Assembly (NCBI RefSeq): GCF_018812025.1
Contig: NC_063052.1
Coordinates: 19,117,414-19,181,413, forward strand
Source of the DNA: Megalobrama amblycephala
Taxonomy: Eukaryota; Chordata; Actinopteri; Cypriniformes; Xenocyprididae
Length of the DNA stretch: 64,000 nucleotides
Direction: 5' to 3'
Below are positions 32,060 through 63,940 of the stretch, in pieces. The notes beneath the pieces were generated by a model. That model was not told the origin of the DNA and did no database searches. It saw nothing but the letters and a program-made list of their open reading frames with translations. Made by a program: the position numbers and the translations under genes. Within the stretch, counting starts at the first letter, position 1. The number at the start of each line of letters is the position of its first letter.

Positions 32060-32730
32060 CACATGATTGCAAAATTTCTTTGGGGAAATCCGTGGTGGAA
32101 AAGTATTCGTGGGCTGGAACGTCTTGGTGGGCTGGAGGTGGCTTGTGACCGGCTGGAGCGGGCTCGCGGAGAGCTGGAGCGGGGTCTGGAGTGGGACTCC
32201 AGGACATCCTCTTATATTCAATCAATAGTCCTAGTGGCACCAGTGTGGGGCTGATAGGAGCAAGGGCTCAGGCATGGTGGCGGCCATCTTCTTAGGCCAT
32301 CTGGGCTTCGCGGTGGCCCTACTTTTGGGCGGTTTGGGCTTTGGGTGAGGCAGGACAAAATGGGGAGACCCACTGGGGAGATACGTGGAGGAAACAAGTG
32401 GCTGGTGAACTGACCAGGCAGCATGTGTCTCTGAGGGGACTGGACGAGGAAGATACGATTTCTCTTGAACCTCTTAAATTTTGAAATCGGAACCATTTAA
32501 AAAGAGAATCAGATTAATAGACTCGACTAAGGAAAAGAAACATGCAGGTTCAATATAACAGATTGTATCCTCATCCAGACCCCTCAGAAAACAGGCGTTA
32601 AGTATAGCATCTGGCCAGTTCACCTTGCAAAAAAGCTCAGCAAATTCCTCCATGTACCTCTCCAGCGGGCGACCGTCCTGCCTGAGATTCCAAACCCACC
32701 ACTGTGGGTTTGTGTCCGCAGATCTTTTGG
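32060..32730 (-). pseudogene. gag-like remnant of a second LTR element
   Basis: On the - strand the segment around 32500-32730 reads as a retroelement Gag core (PLERYMEEFAELF, then NACFLRGLDEDT). It is followed toward lower coordinates by a proline- and lysine-rich region (HPKPKPPKSRATAKPRWPKK) in the same frame beyond an in-frame stop. Several stops are present. The organisation resembles the - strand remnant at 22976-23900. The upstream LTR end at 32795 fits a 5' LTR preceding this gag. Confidence 0.55.
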
Positions 32731-32794
32731 GGATGGGGGTTTAGGAAAATACCCATTCTCCTTGTAGAAGTCCAGTCGGTTGGGTCTGTTCTTT

Positions 32795-33090
32795 TGTTAC
32801 GGTGTAGGTTGTTGCAGAGACGAAGCTTACACGGACTTCCACAAAATAGGGTATTTATTCAACGAAGGAGAAGTAACCAAACATACTAAGCTAACAATAA
32901 GAACAGACAAGGAGTGAAGGGAGTGAGTCCATTATGGAGTCCAGGACAAAAGGTAACTGTGACAAAAGGATATAATGCATTAAAATGAAAGTGTCCTGTT
33001 GTCAATAGGGGCGCAACTTTAGTAAACGCTTCTATGGGTCGTATTTCAAGGAAGTGACAAACAACCTGGGCATGTTGTTTGGAAGACATG
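32795..33090 (-). repeat. Putative LTR (3' end) of the - strand element
   Basis: On the - strand the sequence ends CCGTAACA at 32795, has an AATAAA signal at 32854-32859, and is followed by the gag-like region. The outer boundary is not resolved; 33090 is a guess. No second LTR was found on the other side of the gag remnant. Confidence 0.4.
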
Positions 33091-34179
<1,089 letters not shown>

Positions 34180-34475
34180 AATAATGAAGAACACACTTAC
34201 TCAGCAGATTACAGGAAATGAGCCAAGGAAAGGAGTTACAGTAAATATAAACAAAATCTGTCTAACTTGTAAAAATAGGATAGTTTCATCAATGTTTTTC
34301 ATATGAGCCTCAGCCACGTATTCACTCACACTGACCTGCTGTGATATCTGTAGCCAGAATGTGTGAGAAGTCAAGAGTCTGGCAAATCTGTTTTGACGTC
34401 TTGCTCATCTCAAATCCATCTGTTTTGTTGTGTACTATGTGTGTCTGCTGGCATAATGGGTGGACCTGGAGAGCA

Positions 34476-34477
<2 letters not shown>

Positions 34478-34548
<71 letters not shown>

Positions 34549-34565
34549 ACTCACTCACACACACA

Positions 34566-34628
<63 letters not shown>
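34478..34628 (+). repeat. (TC)n-(AC)n compound microsatellite
   Basis: A TC tract (34480-34543) passes through CACT units into AC repeats (34557-34628). Overlapping frames coding LSLSLS or THTHTH are artefacts. Confidence 0.95.
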
Positions 34629-34631
<3 letters not shown>

Positions 34632-35203
34632 CGCATGCGCACATATGCACACAAACACATGCCTAGACAAACAACACTTTCCATAACTTCTCTAAGTAAA
34701 CTTCAATGTTTGTTTTTATTCAAGGGGTTTTAGTAGATTGTGTGTACTGATGTCTTTACAAGTAGAACATAATACGAAATGGCTGTAATTTTTCTACATC
34801 AAAGAGTGAATGCATAGCAGATTGCCAATAACAAGATAAAATGAGGGTTAAGAGAAATGTTTACATTAGCAAATAGATTTTATTTATTTATTTATGGGTT
34901 TCACCCACCCTAGCTCATTTCCTCGCACAATTATTCAATCAAAACAAACCCAGATGAGTGGAAACTCACCCAATATTGCAACACTGACTTGGATATAAGA
35001 GCATAATTTAACATTGAAAAAGTAATCTTTTTTAAATTTGAATAGGTGGAGAATGGGGAAGGTGAATATATTTTAAATTTTAATTTAATGTGTTCTTGAC
35101 ATTATTTCATCATCCTAAAAAAATTCAACCATCATTCAACCACCACACTTCATGGCATATTAAAGCACTGGGCATGTGGCTCTGTCGCAGATGAGAGATG
35201 ATC
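34629..35203. other. Unassigned intergenic stretch
   Basis: Nothing recognised; AT-rich with scattered TTTA runs near 34880. Confidence 0.4.
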
Positions 35204-35316
35204 CTACTGATGGTGTCCTGCACCTCTGCCAGGCTTTATTGCCAGTTTCACGCAGACATACACCTCTTGAGTGAGCCACCATCTGGAGTCCACAGAGAGA
35301 CAATCCAGAATGCAAT
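35204..35316 (-). other. Exon-like open segment on the - strand
   Basis: Read on the - strand, a strong acceptor-like pyrimidine tract ending CTACAG (plus 35317-35322) precedes an open stretch. After two bases it reads CILDCLSVDSRWWLTQEVY and continues VCVKLAIKPGRG, to a TAG at 35204-35206. The composition is more protein-like than its surroundings. I do not recognise the family and see no partner exon within the flanking kilobases. It could be a terminal exon of an unseen gene, a pseudogene fragment or chance. Confidence 0.3.
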
Positions 35317-35589
35317 CTGTAGAGGAAAAGAGAAATAATGGAAAATAAAGAGATACTGAATAAAACTGTACGTCATGCATTAAGATCTCTCAACTGATTA
35401 TGACAACACTTGCCAAGATACTCAGCAATGCTTCATCGCTCCTTTACTCTGCATGCTCATTTTGCTAAAAAGGAGTTGAGAAGAGAGAAAAGATTTGAAT
35501 GAAAAATGTGATGTTAAATAAAATGAATGAGGAATACATTTTGACTGTCCACATCTCCAGTCAAGTGCCTTACTGAATCTGGATGATGT

Positions 35590-35740
35590 TATTACAAAAC
35601 TCTCTCTTTGTGTGTGTGTGTGTGTGTGTGTACCTGATGTTCCCTGTGTTATGGGGACCAAATGTCCCCACAATGATATAATAGCAGTAAATTTTGACCT
35701 ATGGTCAAAATTTTTGGTCCACATGAGGAAAACAGCTTAT
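35590..35740. repeat. Microsatellite-associated dispersed repeat
   Basis: A (TG)n tract (35608-35630) is followed by GGGGACCAAATGTCCCC, a 17-bp near-palindrome, and by GGTCAAAATTTTTGGTCC. Such TG-linked sequences are common in fish genomes. Confidence 0.5.
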
Positions 35741-36473
35741 TAATCACACTATATATACTATATGGGCCATTCTACAGAATTGGTTCAAAGTCAGAGTTGG
35801 AAATGTCTTGAAAAAAAAAAATAGGTATTTTTCCAAAGATTGTGTATGTATGCAAATTGTATAATATCTAACGTACATATTTCTAGTAATTGTACAGTTT
35901 ATTTCTCATATTGTATTTTCAGTAAAAGTTTTGGAATATTTTTCCTCTCCCCAAATTTGTCACTACTGAAACACAATGACAAAATTATTTAATAAGAAAG
36001 GTTACATTGACCTATTAAGATTTTGTTTACATCTACCTTGTAAATGTATTTTTTGCTATTTTTTTTAAAGGTTTCACAGGTAAATCCATAACAATTACAA
36101 TTTTAACAATACTTCAAGTGTAATTTATGAGATTTGATGTATTTTGAATCCAATCTTTCTTTGTAAAAAAGGCATACAGGCATTTATCATACTGATTTCA
36201 AAGTTAAGGATTCATTAGTTTATATACAATCAACCAAACACTATAATAGCATCTTAGTTGATAATTCAGTACTTTATTTTTGACAAAACATATCCCACAT
36301 ACATTTTCAGTAGTGACAGTTTTGGTAGTGACCACATCACATTACAGAATTTTAGCTCACATACTAAAAAAACTTGCATAATAAAACATACTAAAATTCT
36401 AATGATTTTCATAATGTACTAACATTTTGTTTATTTTGCCCAAATAAATGATTATGTGTTCCCTTTTGTCACT

Positions 36474-36588
<115 letters not shown>

Positions 36589-36613
36589 ATTTCACTACAA
36601 AACAAAACAATTG

Positions 36614-36847
36614 TTTTGGTTGTGACAATTTTAGATACTTTTGAGCCTAGCTCAAAGATGACAATCATGGTTAGCTAGCACAGTTCTGAATAGTTGTACA
36701 CAGAAAAAAAAAAAAAAAAAAAAAATTGAATAATAATTTAAAATAATGTTGTTTTGGTTGTGACTGTGACAATTTTAGATACTTTTGAGCCTATAGCTCA
36801 AAGATGATAATCAGTACATGGTTACCTAGAACAGTTGTTGTACATAC
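36614..36847 (+). repeat. Direct duplication of a roughly 90-bp unit
   Basis: Two units starting TTTTGGTTGTGAC (36614 and 36752) share ACAATTTTAGATACTTTTGA and continue through TAGCTCAAAGATGA. They are separated by an A-run at 36704-36724. Weaker, related phrases (TTTTGGTAGTGACC) occur at about 36318. Confidence 0.7.
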
Positions 36848-36849
36848 AT

Positions 36850-37500
36850 AAAAACTAAATTTCATGGAATAACACACACACAAAAGTTTTCTTAATTGGT
36901 TGTGACATTCCTTAAAGTTAACTTTTTAACATATTTAACTCAAAATGATGGTACCTATCTACTATGAAAGAAAGGCTATGAGAGGGAGGGACACAGGAAT
37001 ATTTCCTGATCATGTAGAAAATGTAGAAGTGTGGTTAATTAATAGGTTAAGTCATAAAATGATCAAAAAGTTCCAAATTAAGTAGTGTTAGATGGACCCT
37101 GTGCTGATACTGGTAAAATATTAGCCCTCCAGAAGGCCTCTCAGTGAATCAGATTAGAAACTTACTGTTGTAGCCTATAAATACTGTAGGCCTATATCCT
37201 CATTAAGAAAAGGAATTGTAATGAAATAAAATAAAAATAAATAAATAAATGCTGCCATCAGCTATATAGGCTAAGTTGTTAATCTTAATAGCCTATTTCA
37301 CATATGTAAAAAGATGACACCTGTTTAGAAGGATTCCCAACAGGGAAACATTCTCAGATCATTCTGGCAATGTTCTCAAAGTTTTAAACAAATAGGCTAT
37401 AATTTATGCCTCGTTTTACTGTGTGCAATTTCACCCTCTAGTTCTCAGCTTATTCAGTCTTGCTGTCAAATATCTGGGGTTATTATATAAGTAGTCAAAT
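36850..37500. other. Non-coding stretch upstream of oprd1
   Basis: No repeats with clear ends and no open frames. The sequence becomes GC-richer only after about 37500. Confidence 0.4.
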
Positions 37501-37524
37501 GTATGTCGGGAATCCGAATACGGC

Positions 37525-37847
37525 ACAGCAGGTTGACGTAGAAGACTAAAGCGCTCCCTCCGTCTCACTCACTCCCCTCACATAAAAAGCACACGTTTGA
37601 GCCTTCTAGCAGATCCGTTCAGAGAGCAGAGCATCTCACACCTGTAGACGAAAGCTGAACAGAAGGAAGCTTTCGTTTTTACTGTCATTCACCCTTGATG
37701 GACTTTAGTTATAATTAACGCGTGACGATCCCTGCACAAAAGCTTATGCTATAGTTCTACATTTTTTTCCTGCTCTGAGATCGAGAAGTTCAAATCGTCG
37801 GGCGCAACTTTCCAGCCCCTCAGTGAGCGGGCAGCGACACTGAAGCG
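37525..37847 (+). promoter_or_regulatory. oprd1: Putative promoter and 5' UTR of oprd1
   Basis: A TATA-like CATAAAAAG lies at 37581-37589, about 265 bp before the start codon, and would place initiation near 37610-37620. A CRE-like TTGACGTAG is at 37532-37540. Two short upstream reading frames lie in the predicted leader: ATG 37698 to TAA 37718 (six codons) and a minimal ATG-CTA-TAG at 37746-37754. They could dampen translation. The assignment is by position and sequence pattern only. Confidence 0.5.
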
Positions 37848-56528
<18,681 letters not shown>

Positions 56529-59500
56529 CTAGGCCTGGAAAGGATCCCACGGGGATCCCAGTCCAGAAGAGTTCAGCAGGACCTTCAATCTGAGGTCACC
56601 CAAATCTCCACTACTGAATTCTAGGAACAGAAAGGAAGAGTCATTTCCTACACCTCATCTCAAGTTTTGTATATTCAGATTGTAACCAGAGAGACTGAGT
56701 TAAGCAACTCTTCTCCCGCACCAGTAAATAAATGCATACACAATGCTGAGCCTCTTCTGAGCCCAAATGTTATTAGACAAGCCATGTCCAAAACAGGGTA
56801 ATTTACATCAGTATTATCAGACTTTCAGGTTCTGGTGGACCTCCAGGGTCTGAAATCATACTGGTACTGAGAACATAACCCAAATATGAATGAATGACCT
56901 GAGTCTGTAAGCAACGGACAAATATATTCTCTACGAGAGAAAATAACTGCTGGCACATCAAGAAATAAAATCTCAAATCCACAGGCTACAAAAGCAAACT
57001 GTGGAGATGGGGTCCAATTGAAGGACACCGGCTGAAAAGGAAAAGTATTTTCAACAGTTGATTATATATTTCATTTCTTTTACCTATTGGACTTCCATGG
57101 GGAAATAGAAGAAAAAAAAAAAAATATTGGACATAGATGTAAAAACTCTCCTCAAATGTCTGTTAACCCATAGTGATTGAAACTCTGGGGGAATGATGGG
57201 AAAAAATGTGTCTTGCCCCAGAATACACTGCTGTCAGATTGGAGTAGAATGGAGAAAGTTTGTGTAATATGACATGCAGGCCAGAGTATATGGTCTGAAC
57301 CAGATCATAGCGATATGGACAAATACATTATGGAAATAATATTGATGGATTATTGATGGCCATTATTGCTGAAGACCAGCTCGTGATACCAAACTCTACA
57401 TCAACTTCCCAACTTACTCCTCCACTGTAGACCATAAACACATCTTCAGACAAACTTATTTTCAAAACTTCTCGTTCCTCTTTCATGTACAGTGAAGGTG
57501 CATACATGGCAAATTTCTTCAGTTTCTGGGACATTTCCAATAAGGTTTACTTAAAGGAATAGTAAACCCAACTAAAGAAACACTCTAAATTACCATTTAG
57601 ACTGTTGAAATAAATGATCCATTAAATGTCACATCAAAACTAAGCAAGTTTTGTTCACAAAGCAAGGTTAAATTTACAAGTATTGTTTTTCACTGGAGTT
57701 CCCAATATACATTAAGTATATTACTGGCTTATTTTAAATATCAGTGGAACATGATATAGCCCTTGGACTCTACAATCATTTTTAAATGTCTTGATTTTGA
57801 CCTGTAATGAATGAAATGTGCAATCTGATCAGTGTTATAGCTTATATTCCTTTAGAAGCTGAAAGTGCTTCTTTAATCACTGTGCTTTTACAGTCAAGTC
57901 AATAGTGTAGTAAAAGAGAATGTGTATAGATTAGTACATTATATTATTTGGGATATCTTATTGTGGTTCGGCAGTTCAATTTTGTTAAGTTCCATTCAAA
58001 ATTTCAAGAGATGGTTCCACCATTTGAATTCAACATACCTCATAAATGCTTGGTGAATTTGCATTGCAACACATCCTAGTAATTTAGTCAACTAAACTAA
58101 ATTTGATCTTAACCAAAAATATCACTAGATGACTCACAACTCAAGAGTAAGTGTTTTTGATGCCTTTCCTCTAGATATTTTCTAGTTGTACTAGCTCATT
58201 GAGTCACTTGTTTTACTGTTATGATACTGATAATTGTACTGAGCTGTAATTTTGTTGATGATAAGTGATTTTAGTGAAATTGTTATAGTGTTTGTGTTGC
58301 ATTTTTAAGAATATGGAGTTTTTTGTTAGAAACTGTACAAGACTGTAAACATCTGTAGAATAATCTGTTTTTAACATGATGTTAAATTTCATACATGGTC
58401 TTAAACTGCCAATAGAGCTGTTCAGGCATTAGTTTGTAGGTTTGTAGGTAACATTACCAGAAAAAGACCATCATATTTTGTTTTTTGTTTTACAGTCATA
58501 TCTCTTAAAGCATGTGTGTGCATTAAAAACACAAGTTGATATGAATGTATGTATCAAAATTCAATGCTAAATTTCTTCTTTTGGGCTACACACTGAACAG
58601 CTCTATACACTCACCATAAAACCATAAAGACAGCATAATTGTATTGGAAGAAATGATGATGTATTTGAAATCATGATACTTGACTCAATAGGCTTTTCAC
58701 ACTTAAAATAGTTAAACCCTGGGTCATTCTAAACTCCATTAAATTGAATCTTGAGTTATCTTGTTTCACATTTTTCATAATTTACCCGGGGTTAACAATT
58801 AATCCTGGGTATTCATAAAATGGCATTTCACACTTTCACGCATTTCTAAGACATTATAATGTCTGAATGGACTTCTTGGATTATAAAAATAAAAATGAAA
58901 ACATCTTTTCTTCACTCCAATTTCCATCACCACAACTTTTTTTCCCATACAACATGTGATTCATGACTGCCCAAAAGCACATGAAAATGTGGCTTGGTTG
59001 CTGTTTGCTAAGCATTATGTAACATTCTAACACTGCATCTTTTCACACAGTACACATTTGGCATGTCAATGCTGGCTTACAGTGCAAAAATGATGCTAAT
59101 CCTGCTCAGGAGCAGGGTTTCACAACCCAGGGTGCTAACCCTGCTTCTAAATTACAAGTGTGATGCGTTACTATACCCAGGGTTAAAATCAGGGTTTAGA
59201 ACAATGATAATCCAGGGTAAAGCGCAGTGTGAAAAGCCCTCATTTCTCTTTACATGATGCCAGTTAACAGAATATTCAGTCTTATTTCTGAGTTTGTTTA
59301 ATTTTTGATAAAGTGCTTTTAAGTTTTTGTAGAACAATCTGTAGTTATTTTTTTATTATTATTTATTTTAATTCATAATTATTTATTATTGATCAAAAAT
59401 AGCAAAGAGTCTGCTTCCTATTACCTTTGCTGGTTGTTTATATGTGGCAGAACAGAAGGTATATTATGTTTTTTGTATATCTCTAGACTGGTTGTGCTGC

Positions 59501-59614
59501 AGTGCTCAGTGTATAATTGTGTCAGTATGCGGGGGATAATTGTAGAATCTCTCATTAGCTTGCACAACTGCTTATACTGTAAATCTTTGAAAATATAATA
59601 TTCAATCAAATAAA
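56529..59614 (+). other. oprd1: Putative 3' UTR of oprd1
   Basis: No other gene begins here. Candidate poly(A) signals AATAAA occur at 56727-56732, 56964-56969 and 59609-59614. Which is used cannot be told from the sequence. If the distal signal is used, the 3' UTR would be about 3.1 kb and would include the MITE at 58691-59238. Confidence 0.45.
58691..59238. mobile_element. MITE with GGCTTTTCACAC ends (548 bp)
   Basis: The left end GGCTTTTCACACTTAAAATA pairs with the right end AGCGCAGTGTGAAAAGCC. Internal GGGTTAA and CCAGGGTTAAAATC-type blocks recur inverted. No target duplication is certain. No coding capacity. The superfamily is unassigned. Confidence 0.7.
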
Positions 59615-60627
59615 AAGCATATGCTATTATGATTATCTTTTGAATAATAATTGATAATTGGTAACTCCTTCAACAAGGCTTTCTGTTTGAATGATTGACT
59701 ACAGAAATATATGTATATATTTATAATATAACCCAAATATTGCTTACTTGCTCCTGCTTCAGAGTTATGACTATATCCCAGCTAACAAAAATATGTTCTA
59801 AGAATGTTTTATTAATGTTCCCTTTAAGTTATGAATGTTCATATTTCTGAATGTTTTTTGTGATCTTACGCCCAGGTCAAATACCCCACAGGTCAAATTT
59901 TGTGCTGTCATTTCCATTTTGTTGTCTTTAAAAATGCTGTAAAAACAGAGACAGGATTGTTTCTTTACACTAGCTGAAGTGCTTCTTTTTTAAATTGAGA
60001 GGGCCACTTTCTTGCATCACTTTAAAGTTCCTGCAAGCTTATTAATTAGGCCTTTTCTCCATTTGGTGGAGGACACCCTAATGGAAATTAGGGTCTTTTA
60101 CACAAAGGATTTAGCTGAATGAATTCAAGAAACACTAGAACATTCTCTTTAAACAACAAGTCTCTTGACAAAACAACCACAGATACAATAGCATCAGCAT
60201 CATGTGTTGGAAAAAGTAAGCAATGTGCACTCCACAGCAAAGTGTAAGAGGTTATTAATTCTGGGAATAGCAATAAATTACCTAATTCTGTTGAATGACA
60301 AGGCCAGTCTAACAGCAGAAATGGCAGTGAAGATAAATGAGCTCAACATCCCACCTAATGAACAGCATCATTAGCAACATGCAGCTATGTTCATAATCCT
60401 GAAACACTTCACAAAACATGTGACATTGATCCAAGAGAGGACACATCATTAACAGAATGTAAACGAGACATCCTTATAATGAAATATAGATAATAAAATT
60501 CTCCTATTCTTTAAAGTCCATGAACAAAAGAAAGAACAGCTCAAGTAGGACTCAGTAGGATGGAAAGAAGCTGTGAAGGTTTGACAAAGACAGAAGCGAA
60601 AAAGGGAATATTTCATCAACATGTGTG
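59615..60627. other. Intergenic stretch downstream of oprd1
   Basis: No gene, element ends or RNA signature recognised. Confidence 0.4.
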
Positions 60628-60631
60628 TGCA

Positions 60632-60690
<59 letters not shown>
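60628..60690 (+). repeat. (TG)n-(TA)n compound microsatellite
   Basis: TG units (60622-60644) followed by about 22 TA units. The tract abuts the left end of the THAP transposon relic. Confidence 0.9.
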
Positions 60691-60693
<3 letters not shown>

Positions 60694-61389
60694 CAGAATA
60701 AACCCTGGCAAGGTGATCAGGACCCCGACATGAAGCGGATCGGGTCTTGAATCAGCCTGAAGGAGTTTATTCTGAGATAACAACCTGCTGGATGTACATT
60801 ATCCTGCTTATTACACAGCTACTTGCAATATAAGTAAATAATTAGACATGAAATATTGATCTGAGTCAAAATATTTTATTAGCTCTTTAAACGCAGAGCT
60901 AACGTGGAGAGAGCAGTTGCTAACGCAGCAAGTTCAAACTAGACAGACATTTAAGGGATACGGTACAGTCACACCACTTATTAAACGGCATTTCGTCACC
61001 TAAATAATTATGGGGATAAGAGATATTGATCTGAGATAAAAAATCATACCTGTTTGTTATCTTATAATCCAATAGGCCTAGTGCAAAATGGCAGCAGCTG
61101 TGTTTGTATGAAACAAGAGAGAGTGAGTCCATGATACTGGATGACCTAATTAAATAACTTATATATATAAACTTTGACAAAGAAAAAAACATTCTTCGAA
61201 ACATAGCATTCCTAGCAAGCATATTCACCTTATTTTCCGCGACAACAAGGGCAGCGCCATTACGTTCGTTTTGTCATCTTAAGATAGCAGTCGCTAGCGG
61301 TATAACGTTAGCTGTAACAGTAGATGAGTATTATATGCTCAGTTAGAGGCTGTCATAACAATTAGATTAAGAAGAGAGATCAGTTGCAT

Positions 61390-62938
61390 CAACGAAGTTA
61401 CGATTACAATGTGAAGCAGTCGGAGTGTTGCAGTGCACTTTACAATTTACACCCATCACCTTAAGACATGGAGCACCTGAGGCAATGGTTGAAGGCGCTA
61501 AACTTAAAATGCCCACCCAAGTGCCCTTATGTGTTTTCATACCATTTCATGGACGGGAAGCTGACTGACGAATACTTTACCCCGAGAAATGTCTTGACTA
61601 CGATGTTCCAGTAAAGAAGTCACGCCGGGTGCTGAACAGGTTGTCATATTCAGGTAAGCTAACTTAGCTAGCCATGTGCATGTTAGCTTAATGTTAGATT
61701 TGTGAAGTCCCTTCTATGAATAGAGTTAAGATCAGTAACGAGCAGTTCACAAAATACAACGAATTTTGCATTATTACAATTGCCACCTATATATTTCATA
61801 TGTAAGATAGTACAATGGTACATATTTATGATAGGATTATGGTACATTATAGTCTAACAATAGCTTACTTTATTCCTGTAAGTTACAGAGATTGCAGATG
61901 ATAGCAGGCCAGTTAGCTACATCTCTCATATTGATATGACCTAAGCATTAACACTAGAGTTTGAGATTGTGTATATACTGTCTCATTTTTAATGCATCTC
62001 TCACACTGTTCTGTTAAACTATGGGTGCAATCTTATATTAATTCTCATGATGAATAATTACTAATGTAAAAATATGTTTATGGTTATATTATTTTCACAG
62101 ATGCATCAATGAGCGTCAGTGATGCAGTGGACAACTGTGAGGATGATCACAACCACATGCCCCTGAACTGTGATGCAGAAACACACCGGGAGGATCCATC
62201 TTTCTCTGACCGCAACTACACTTTAAAATCACATCTCAATCTCAAGCCACCTGCATCTGATATGAGAACACAATGTGTTGAGCTGGCACCACTGTACACA
62301 ACTCTGCTGAGAAACGACCACCATTCATTTATCGCCAGTCGCCGAACACCTTACCAATACATACTCCAACAACTTCCAGCTACACACTTGGGATCATCTT
62401 CTGATGACTCTGATGAAGCTGCGTCGTAATTTATTGAAGGGTGATCTTGCTGAAAGTTTTAGTGTTTCTAAACCTGGTGTTGTGATAAATTCATAACTGC
62501 AACTTCACCATTACTGATCTCCTCTATGTCAAGTCAAGTCACCTTTATTTATATGGTGTTTTTTACAATGCAGATTGTGTCAAAGCAGCTTTACAGTGAT
62601 AATTGGTATATAATTTTGGCTGCACAGTAGCTCTTAAAGAAAATGGTGTCAGTATCCATCTTAAGTAAATTCGGTATTGATTCATTGCGATGTAAGAATC
62701 AATAGTTATTAATTTAGTTAATTTATCTATATCAGTACTGGAGTAAACGGTGATGTCATCATCCAGCTAAGTTCAGTTTGCATACAATGTTGTCAATGCA
62801 GGCAGAGCAAACACTGTTGAATATCAAAGGAAGGTGAAACTTGTCATTCCAGCATTCACCAAGAGACGCATGCAACTCTCCGAAGAAGACACCACCAACA
62901 CCAGGCGCATCGCCAATGTACGCGGGTCATATGACTGA
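61390..62938 (+). pseudogene. THAP-HTH-DDE transposase relic
   Basis: Exon 1 (to 61653, donor TTCAG|GTAAGC) reads QSECCSALYNLHPSP, a TAA at 61462-61464, then DMEHLRQWLKALNLK and FSYHFMDGKLTDEYFTP. This is a THAP zinc-finger pattern in which the expected C-x2-H cysteine is Phe. A one-base excess in the CCCC run near 61580 shifts the frame; the next frame reads KCLDYDVPVKKSRRVLN to the donor. Exon 2 (from 62101, acceptor TTTTCACAG, matching phase) is acidic (NCEDDHNHMPLNCDAE). In a shifted frame at 62401-62493 it gives LMKLRRNLLKGDLAESFSVS, a helix-turn-helix of the type preceding DDE_Tnp_4. The catalytic core is missing. At 62834-62938 the C-terminal VKLVIPAFTKRRMQLSEED and TTNTRRIANVR remain. 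Inactive. Confidence 0.7.
62527..62828 (+). repeat. Dispersed fish repeat inserted in the transposase relic
   Basis: Begins GTCAAGTCAAGTCACCTTTA and continues CAGATTGTGTCAAAGCAGCT, a phrase I recognise as a very common cyprinid dispersed repeat. It separates the helix-turn-helix remnant from the DDE remnant. The right boundary near TTGAATATCAA is approximate. No target duplication is evident. Confidence 0.55.
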
Positions 62939-63220
62939 AAACCTTCAAAATCCTTTCTTACAACAGGTCCAATTAACCTCACCCCTAAAATTTATCACTT
63001 AGAGAATTTGCCTGTTTAACCTTCTAAGCAACATAATTTCTGATGTAAAGGATAAATAAGTGTTGATTTGAAGGTATGTTTGTCTGCTGTGGTTTTGATT
63101 TAACTAATCAGTGTAAATAGTGTATGTAGATATTTTTATAAACCTTTACAATATGACCAGATGTTATCTATCTGTAAATTGTTATTTCTATAAACCTTTA
63201 CAGTATGATCAGTTGTGAAG

Positions 63221-63251
<31 letters not shown>

Positions 63252-63940
63252 TTTACAATGTGGCCAGATGTTAGCTGTCAGTATTTTTTTAATAAAACCA
63301 TATAATGTGAGCTCTTACAATTTAAAGGAATTAAGTCTTCTGATTTAAATGGAATAAGTTTGCAAATTAATTCTATCTTGGTTTATTACATATGAAAATT
63401 AAATGGTGAAACATCTCGACATGAAGGTCAGTAAAGGGTGTCTAGCTTCATGATAACAACAAACACTCTTACAATTTATTTTATCACAACTTATTAAATT
63501 ATACATTTTCTACAATACAAATCACAAAGTTATCTTGTTTAACAAAACTGATTTAAAATAATTCCAGTCTTCTTCACCTACACCCTCTACATGCTGCTCC
63601 ATCAACTCCTGACAGTCCCATGGTTACCTCTTCATATTTCTACCAGTTACGGCCATTAACAATGACTATATGAGACCATCTGATCGTCGTATAAAGTTTT
63701 CTCCGTGCTCCCAATTTAAAACATTTACTGCATTAACGTTATTTGTCATTTCTCTAAAGTTATAGCTCGCTATAAACAATCTTTTAACTACTGATCTAGC
63801 TACCGGATGTGCCGCGTCAGTTTAGCGGAAGTCGACAAAATGACAAAATGCGGAAGAGCGGATAATTAAAAATGGGCGTGGCGGAATAAGGTGAATAGAG
63901 CTGCAGACTTCAGTAACCCAGATGAGCCTGTGTTATCTGT
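62939..63940. other. Non-coding right part of the THAP element
   Basis: No frame with domains. It has two near copies of AAACCTTTACARTATGA-type sequence (63139-63157 and 63195-63213), a T-run at 63221-63246 and AATAAA at 63291-63296, which could be the relic's poly(A) signal. Confidence 0.4.

Noticed and set aside
62109..62429. A standalone 106-codon gene
   Set aside because: It is better explained as exon 2 of the THAP/DDE relic: it has a phase-matched acceptor and the helix-turn-helix remnant follows in an adjacent frame.
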